Of a stretch of 8,900 nt of DNA, positions 4,826-8,900 are shown piece after piece. The translations under genes were made by a program, and so were the position numbers. The stretch's first letter is position 1. Each line of letters opens with the position of its first letter. Below the pieces are notes generated by a model. That model worked only from the letters and a program-made list of their open reading frames with translations, had not been told where the DNA came from and did no database searches. Where the stretch lies: assembly GCA_002470695.1 (NCBI GenBank), contig DKNM01000101.1:1-8900 (forward strand), read 5' to 3'. The DNA is from Candidatus Neomicrothrix sp. UBA7388 (GTDB lineage: Bacteria; Actinomycetota; Acidimicrobiia; Acidimicrobiales; Poriferisodalaceae).

Positions 4826-6544
4826 ATGCACGTAATCGCCACAGCGGGACACGTTGATCATGGTAAATCGACCTTGGTGAGGGCACTCACAGGTACTGAT
4901 CCGGACCGCCTAGACGAAGAGAAGGAACGCGGCCTCACAATCGACCTCGGTTTTGCATTTTCGACCCTCCCGTCGGGGAAAAAATTATCGTTTATTGACG
5001 TTCCGGGCCATATTCGATTTATCAAGAACATGCTCGCCGGGGTGGGAGGCGTCGATGCTTGTCTTTTCGTAGTAGCTGCGACCGAGGGATGGAAACCCCA
5101 ATCCGAGGAGCATTTAAGGATTCTGGAGCTACTTGGAATCACAAACGGCGTAGTTGCGCTCACACAGATTGACCTTGTCGATGACGAACTAGCGCAACTA
5201 GCTCACATGGACGTTGAGGAGCGAACCGCCGGGAGTTTTCTCGAAACCGCCGAGATAGTGCCTGTCGATAGTGTAAGTGGTACAGGATTGGACGCTTTGA
5301 AAACGGCCCTAGAAGCCTTAACCGAGGCAACTCCAACTGCCGCAAACAACAAGCGACCTCGGCTGTGGATTGACAGATCCTTCGCGGCTACCGGGGCAGG
5401 AAGCGTTGTAACGGGCACGTTGACAGGGGGTCGGCTTCGAGTAGACGACGATGTCGCTATAGCGCCGGGCAATGGAAGCGCAAGGGTGCGGGCGATCCAA
5501 ACCCAAGGCGAAAGTCGAACTAAAATTGATCCCGGTCATCGGGTAGCGCTGAATCTTGCCAACGTAAGCCATCGCGAACTTCGCCGGGGTGTAGCCCTCG
5601 TAATCGACAGTCAGTGGCATCGAACAAACAAATTTGACGCATCAATCAAAATTCTCGGGAGTCTCGGCCATGAAGTATCACGGCGAGGGGCTTTCTCGCT
5701 ATACATAGGTTCAGGCGAATGGCCGGTCAGCATAAGAGTGCTTGGCCCGGAACGACTAGCACCTGGGTCCGATGGTTTTGTAAGAGTTTTTTTACCTGAG
5801 GAACTTCCGCTCCTTCCTCGGGACAGATTTATTCTTAGAGAGTCAGGCCGCGATGAAACAGTCGGCGGAGGGCACATCCTTGACGTTGACCCGATAACAA
5901 AAGCATCTGAAGCAAAGCCAGATTTGTCCGTCGAGCGCGTGATCGCCGAACGCCAATGGATAAAAGCAGACCATCTTCAGAGACTTACTGGTCAAGCAGT
6001 AGAGCCCGTCATCGGCGAATGGGTGACAACTCAGGAAATAATCGCAGATACCGAAGAAACTGTCCGATCTCTAGTCGAAGCATCTGGGCCCCTGGGCTTG
6101 GACATAGCTCAATTGGAGGAACGACAGCGACTCGTTCTTGCTTCCGTCGGGGATGTACAAGTGATCGATGGACGCGCCCGTCAAACAAGTCACGAAGACG
6201 TTCTCGCTAACCATCCCCTTGTTGAAGTACTAGAAGCTAATCCCTTTGCACCCGAGCAGCCATCTGAAGTATCCGGTGAGGAAATACGTGGTTTGGTGCA
6301 AAGAGGTTTGATACTTCAGAGCGACGGTGTTCTTTTTTCCGCGTCCGCTCTTGAGCAAGCTGCTCAAAAGGTTGCAATGTTGCTCGAGGTAAGTCCTCAA
6401 GGCGTCACCGTCGCCCAAATCCGCGATGCGCTTGAGACAACTCGCAAATTTGCCTTACCGATTTGCTCAATTCTGGACAGCAACGGAATTACACGGCGAA
6501 GAGGCGATTTACGTATTGCAGGTCCACGGATCCCGAAGCTTTAG
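4826..6544 (+). CDS. selB: Selenocysteine-specific elongation factor SelB
   Basis: This 572-residue GTPase delivers Sec-tRNA(Sec) to ribosomes at UGA codons marked by a SECIS hairpin. Domain I: G1 GHVDHGKS (8-15), ERGLTIDLGF (35-43, switch I), G3 DVPGH (58-62), G4 TQID (113-116) where N/TKxD is expected, and G5-like DSVSG (148-152). Domain II: RLWIDRSFAATGAGSVVTGT (179-198). Domain III: PRDRFILRESGRDETVGGGH (331-350), a SelB signature. From about 365 to the end lie the winged-helix repeats that read the SECIS; the last, RKFALPICSILDSNGITRR (540-558), is the best match. The length is slightly below E. coli SelB (614). The ATG follows the selA stop by 4 bp with no Shine-Dalgarno sequence, so translation is probably coupled. 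It converges on whiB. Confidence 0.97.
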   Translation: MHVIATAGHVDHGKSTLVRALTGTDPDRLDEEKERGLTIDLGFAFSTLPSGKKLSFIDVPGHIRFIKNMLAGVGGVDACLFVVAATEGWKPQSEEHLRILELLGITNGVVALTQIDLVDDELAQLAHMDVEERTAGSFLETAEIVPVDSVSGTGLDALKTALEALTEATPTAANNKRPRLWIDRSFAATGAGSVVTGTLTGGRLRVDDDVAIAPGNGSARVRAIQTQGESRTKIDPGHRVALNLANVSHRELRRGVALVIDSQWHRTNKFDASIKILGSLGHEVSRRGAFSLYIGSGEWPVSIRVLGPERLAPGSDGFVRVFLPEELPLLPRDRFILRESGRDETVGGGHILDVDPITKASEAKPDLSVERVIAERQWIKADHLQRLTGQAVEPVIGEWVTTQEIIADTEETVRSLVEASGPLGLDIAQLEERQRLVLASVGDVQVIDGRARQTSHEDVLANHPLVEVLEANPFAPEQPSEVSGEEIRGLVQRGLILQSDGVLFSASALEQAAQKVAMLLEVSPQGVTVAQIRDALETTRKFALPICSILDSNGITRRRGDLRIAGPRIPKL

Positions 6545-6550
6545 ATGTCT

Positions 6551-6591
6551 TTGACGCATCGTCATTGTCGAATCGGTGCCGACAGAGTCAA
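6551..6591. terminator. Weak two-tier stem-loop between selB and whiB
   Basis: TTGAC (6551-6555) can pair with GTCAA (6587-6591), and inside it TGTCG (6566-6570) with CGACA (6580-6584) around a 9-base loop. It spans the 43-bp convergent gap and the whiB stop. The internal loop is asymmetric and there is no T-tract, so the terminator reading is tentative. Confidence 0.25.
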
Positions 6592-6860
6592 GAAACAGCT
6601 TCACCGTCAAGCACTAAAAGCATTTGGCGCCGCTCCGCTTCGTTAGCTCCGCCCCAAATCCCATGCGGTTCTCGAATATCAATTGCATATGCGAGACAGT
6701 CTTGCTGAACCGGACATTGACCACATATCGCCTTCGCTCGGGCTTCACGAGTCAACTTTTCATCTTTGCGTTCGAACCTCGGCGGCGGAAAGAATACCGT
6801 CGATTGCGGTCCCCTACACGCAGCTTTATGTTCCCAACTGTCATCTGGCAGTGCAGCCAT
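6588..6860 (-). CDS. WhiB family Fe-S transcriptional regulator
   Basis: The ATG at 6858-6860 gives a 90-residue protein. The four WhiB cluster cysteines are C15 (AACRGP), C46 and C49 (AICGQCPV) and C55 (QDCLAY), binding a [4Fe-4S] cluster that senses O2 or NO in known members. GIWGGANEAERR (67-78) is the turn motif used to contact the main sigma factor region 4, and FFPPPRFERKDEK before C46 is also standard. The C-terminal basic/AT-hook tail is absent: only about 12 residues follow ERRQ, as in the shorter WhiB paralogues. A TTG 15 bp upstream (6873-6875) keeps the frame open, but the ATG has a strong GGGGGA at 7 nt, so ATG is preferred. Which paralogue (WhiB1, 2, 3 and so on) it is cannot be told by eye. 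It faces selB and lies downstream of, and parallel to, the NfeD gene. Confidence 0.96.
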   Translation of the reverse strand: MAALPDDSWEHKAACRGPQSTVFFPPPRFERKDEKLTREARAKAICGQCPVQQDCLAYAIDIREPHGIWGGANEAERRQMLLVLDGEAVS

Positions 6861-6867
6861 AATGCAT

Positions 6868-6873
6868 TCCCCC
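6868..6873 (-). promoter_or_regulatory. Shine-Dalgarno sequence of whiB
   Basis: Minus-strand GGGGGA lies 7 nt before the ATG at 6860 and decides that start over the TTG at 6875, which the site itself overlaps. It is the only strong ribosome site in the window. Confidence 0.6.
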
Positions 6874-6889
6874 AACTACCCTCAGAGGC

Positions 6890-6919
6890 AATCTAGGCGC
6901 ACTTACTAACCCTTAGCAA
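6890..6919 (-). promoter_or_regulatory. Putative promoter of whiB
   Basis: Minus-strand TTGCTA (6914-6919), an 18-bp spacer, then TAGATT (6890-6895) look like -35 and -10 elements. They predict a start near 6883 and a leader of about 23 nt that contains the Shine-Dalgarno sequence. This is consistent with whiB having its own promoter rather than depending on the NfeD gene upstream. Confidence 0.4.
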
Positions 6920-6920
6920 G

Positions 6921-6939
6921 AAAAAATCGAAAAACGATT
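6921..6939 (-). terminator. Possible weak intrinsic terminator after the NfeD gene
   Basis: On the minus strand AATCG-TTTTT-CGATT folds into a 5-bp stem and is followed by a run of T (complement of 6921-6926), about 50 bp after the NfeD stop and just before the whiB -35. The stem is short and A/T-rich, so strength is doubtful. The rest of the 129-bp gap (6861-6989) shows only the whiB promoter and AT-rich sequence. Confidence 0.3.
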
Positions 6940-6989
6940 CAATTTTTGAAAAGGGATTTGATCAGGCGTTTTAGTTAGCTTTCTAAGGA

Positions 6990-8417
6990 TTATTCGATTT
7001 CCTCTGGGGCATCCGCAAGGCTTGACTCAGACGCTTTATTCCGCATCTCCCGATAGTCCACAGCTCCACCTTCTTCAGGTTCAACCTCCAACACAAGCCC
7101 TTCGAGCCCGACTATCCGAGCGGCCTCTCCTTGGGAGATCGGAGTAAGGCGGTTCACTCGCGCCCGCCATTGCGCATTCTCATAGACCACAATGCCCTCT
7201 GGAGAAAGGTCGGTCGAAGCTTCGGCCATCTTGCCGATCATCCATTCGCGACCCAAGGTGCTAGTTCCATAACGGGTGCGAATTAGAGCGGGCATTCCAG
7301 ACAACATGAATACAAGCACCAAACCGATGCCTCCGAGAAGAGTTAGCCAACTCAAGGAATGGGATCCGTAGAGGCCGAACGAACCGCTAATGAGCGAAAC
7401 AACACCTATTGATGTCCAGAATCGGGGAACTCCGCTCTGGAGGTCCACCGCGAATCCTAACATCGCAACAATCAGGGCAACTAAGGCCCAAAGCCTCACG
7501 TCTAGAACACCTAAACCGTAAGCGGATAATAAGAGGGAAACGCACCCCACGCCTCCTGCTACTCCCACTCCACCTGTGAAAAAGTCGAGCAACAACATCG
7601 ACATGCCCACCAACAACAAAAGGTACGCAACCGCGGGGCTTGCTGCGGTGTGAAATATTTGATCTAGAAGCGACAGTTTGTTGAAGGTGACCCTCACGTC
7701 GTCAGCAACCGAACGTTGGATTAGTCCGTCAGCTTGGTCTAATTCTTGAGAGATCTGCTCGACCAGCCCTGCATCCTCCATAGCTAATAGAAAATCACCG
7801 AGAGTGGGTGCCATCACGTCCACTAAAGAAATATCTACTGCATCTTGCCCACGTTCCAGCGAATCAGCAGCAACATCGGGTGTCATGTCTTGATTCAGTT
7901 CAAACTGTTTAAAGCGTCCGATCTGGCTTCCTGGAGCAATGCCAGAAAAATCTGCAGCCTGCACCAGATAGGCAGATGCACCTTGCGCTGTAGCGCCGCT
8001 CTCACCAATCCACGCGCCAACCGGAACTAAAGAGCTTTCGATGTTCAAAATGAGATCGCGAATTGCTTGTGTCTCGCCAGCCGCGCCTGGACTGTTCACC
8101 TGCAAAACAACCGCTAGAGCCCAGTCTCTTTGAGCATCCTCTAGTTCAGATTCGATGTAATCGACTTCGATGGGATCTAAAAGGCCACTCACCTCAAGTA
8201 CCCGAATCTCTCGAGAATGGTCATGACCCTCATGCGACGCCGCCGGCGCAGCATTCAATACCAACAGAGATAAGGAGACGGCAAGCGCGCTGATGACACC
8301 TCGGAGCAAGCGATTAAAAATATGCACACGATCGCCGATCAGCCATTTGACAACACTTTTAAAGACTACAGAGACCTTTACGTCGTCCCATTCCGATTCC
8401 GCCAATGGACAAGACAT
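6990..8417 (-). CDS. NfeD-family membrane protein with degenerate ClpP-like domain
   Basis: The ATG at 8417 gives 475 residues. Residues 36-60 form a signal peptide (FNRLLRG, hydrophobic VISALAVSLSLLVLNAAPAA), followed by a His-rich start of the mature protein, HEGHDHS. Residues 70-230 resemble the ClpP-class serine protease domain of NfeD1b proteins (IRVLEVSGLLDP, VVLQVNSPGAAGE, GATAQGASAYLVQAAD, IAPGSQIG). Hydrophobic segments follow at about 262-283, 284-304, 308-325, 335-352 and 357-378. The C-terminal OB-fold NfeD domain covers about 405-448 (EGIVVYENAQWRARV, GLEGLVLEVEP). Family members work with stomatin/flotillin-like proteins in membrane quality control; none is present here. The family's catalytic Ser position appears to be G146. 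An alternative GTG start at 8327 would give a cleaner signal peptide and free space for promoters. Confidence 0.87.
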   Translation of the reverse strand: MSCPLAESEWDDVKVSVVFKSVVKWLIGDRVHIFNRLLRGVISALAVSLSLLVLNAAPAASHEGHDHSREIRVLEVSGLLDPIEVDYIESELEDAQRDWALAVVLQVNSPGAAGETQAIRDLILNIESSLVPVGAWIGESGATAQGASAYLVQAADFSGIAPGSQIGRFKQFELNQDMTPDVAADSLERGQDAVDISLVDVMAPTLGDFLLAMEDAGLVEQISQELDQADGLIQRSVADDVRVTFNKLSLLDQIFHTAASPAVAYLLLLVGMSMLLLDFFTGGVGVAGGVGCVSLLLSAYGLGVLDVRLWALVALIVAMLGFAVDLQSGVPRFWTSIGVVSLISGSFGLYGSHSLSWLTLLGGIGLVLVFMLSGMPALIRTRYGTSTLGREWMIGKMAEASTDLSPEGIVVYENAQWRARVNRLTPISQGEAARIVGLEGLVLEVEPEEGGAVDYREMRNKASESSLADAPEEIE

Positions 8418-8418
8418 C

Positions 8419-8446
8419 TTGTTCGGAGGCGATAGCAGGCTAGCCT
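8419..8446 (+). promoter_or_regulatory. Putative leaderless promoter of the receiver gene, with palindrome
   Basis: TAGCCT (8441-8446) fits TAnnnT and ends 7 nt before GTG 8454. TTGTTC (8419-8424) is a possible -35 with a 16-bp spacer, directly beside the NfeD ATG. The -10 lies inside a perfect 10-bp palindrome, AGGCTAGCCT (8437-8446), whose core GCTAGC recurs at 8472-8477. A GGAGG at 8425-8429 is too far from the start to act as its ribosome site. Confidence 0.35.
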
Positions 8447-8453
8447 CGTGTGC

Positions 8454-8900
8454 GTGACTACTGTGCTTTTAGCTAGCGACGCTGACTGGCTCATCGAGGA
8501 AGTCTCTTCCGCCCTGAGCGACCCTGGCACTGATGTGAGAGTGGTACGCGCAGGCGTTGATGTTAGGAAAGCCGTTGCGACTGAACCACCACAACTAATA
8601 ATTCTGGACTTGCAAATCGGCAATATGGGCGGGATGGCCACTTGCATGGACCTTCGACTTGAGATGGAGGCGGAACGAATATCAAGGGTCCCGATCTTGA
8701 TTCTTCTTGACCGTGAGGCAGACGTCTATCTTGCAAGGCAGGCGGGCGCGCAAGGTTGGATCGTTAAGCCATTGGACTCATTTCGGCTCAAAATGGTTTC
8801 GGTAAAATTACTTGCCGGTGAGGATATGAAGAGCGAACTATCAAGCCGAGAAGACTCTGGCGAAGTCGCGGCAGAAGAACACACAGCCGAGCTCGACTCA
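8454..8900 (+). CDS. Response-regulator receiver domain protein, 3' end cut by window
   Basis: The frame runs from GTG 8454 (an in-frame GTG also occurs at 8448) to the right edge without a stop, giving 149 visible residues. It has a CheY-like receiver fold. VLLASDADWL (4-13) carries acidic-pocket residues D9 and D11. LIILDLQIGNMGG (48-60) has the phosphoacceptor candidate D52. VPILILLD (79-86) holds the switch strand, where Thr/Ser is replaced by L85. GWIVKPL (101-107) has the conserved K105 with its cis-proline motif. After about residue 120 the sequence becomes Ser/Glu-rich (MKSELSSREDSGEVAAEEH), a linker or tail rather than a clear output domain; what follows lies outside the window. The start at 8454 is chosen for the TAGCCT seven bases upstream. 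It is divergent from the NfeD gene. No histidine kinase is visible nearby. Confidence 0.8.
   Translation, partial: MTTVLLASDADWLIEEVSSALSDPGTDVRVVRAGVDVRKAVATEPPQLIILDLQIGNMGGMATCMDLRLEMEAERISRVPILILLDREADVYLARQAGAQGWIVKPLDSFRLKMVSVKLLAGEDMKSELSSREDSGEVAAEEHTAELDS

Noticed and set aside
6545..6590. WhiB TGA stop as a selenocysteine codon, since the frame stays open for about 33 codons into selB antisense beside selAB.
   Set aside because: The protein already ends at the normal WhiB length, the extension is unlike any redox motif and lies antisense to selB codons, and no convincing SECIS hairpin follows the TGA.
6861..6875. TTG at 6875 as the whiB start (95 residues).
   Set aside because: It overlaps the GGGGGA ribosome site that is ideally spaced for the ATG at 6860.
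8347..8352. Perfect plus-strand TTGACA, considered as the -35 of the receiver gene.
   Set aside because: No -10-like hexamer occurs 16-18 bp downstream, and it lies about 100 bp from the start, within the NfeD coding start.

Overview
The window looks like chromosomal DNA from an actinobacterium of moderate (roughly half) G+C. The strongest lineage marker is a complete WhiB-family Fe-S regulator (6588-6860), a family essentially confined to Actinobacteria and their phages. GTG/TTG starts, an Mrp ATPase without the C-terminal CxxC, and probable leaderless promoters fit that group. I would guess an aquatic Acidimicrobiia-type lineage, but that is inference from gene style, not proof. No mobile element, CRISPR array, rRNA or tRNA was found, and every gene except the two cut by the window edges appears intact.

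Layout: (1) 2-634 +, the 3' part of an extracytoplasmic thioredoxin-fold protein, cut by the left edge. (2) 643-963 -, an ErpA/HesB-type A-type Fe-S carrier, divergent from (3) 1053-2225 +, Mrp/ApbC Fe-S cluster carrier ATPase. Both work in Fe-S assembly and are fired from a ~90 bp shared region with overlapping promoters. (4) 2238-3071 -, a NUDT19-like NUDIX hydrolase translationally coupled to (5) 3068-3517 -, FxsA membrane protein. (6) 3580-4821 + selA and (7) 4826-6544 + selB, the bacterial selenocysteine synthase and the Sec-specific elongation factor. (8) 6588-6860 -, WhiB regulator. (9) 6990-8417 -, NfeD-type membrane protein with a degenerate ClpP-like domain. (10) 8454-8900 +, a receiver-domain protein cut by the right edge.

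How the genes relate: the erpA/mrp pair and WhiB form an Fe-S theme (assembly plus a sensor/regulator that carries a cluster). selA-selB show that the organism makes selenoproteins, although selC (tRNA-Sec), selD and any selenoprotein gene must lie elsewhere. The other genes are housekeeping or membrane-quality genes with no clear shared pathway.

The most interesting points are small-scale. Four GTG-start genes (mrp, fxsA, selA, the receiver gene) each carry a TAnnnT hexamer exactly 6-7 nt before the GTG, suggesting leaderless mRNAs. A 13-bp inverted repeat sits in the 62-bp fxsA/selA divergent region. Several proteins deviate at normally conserved positions: SelB has TQID in place of N/TKxD, NfeD lacks the expected catalytic serine, the receiver lacks the switch Thr/Ser, and the thioredoxin-like protein has two CX5C pairs instead of CxxC. 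I found no convincing wholly new multi-gene system in this window.
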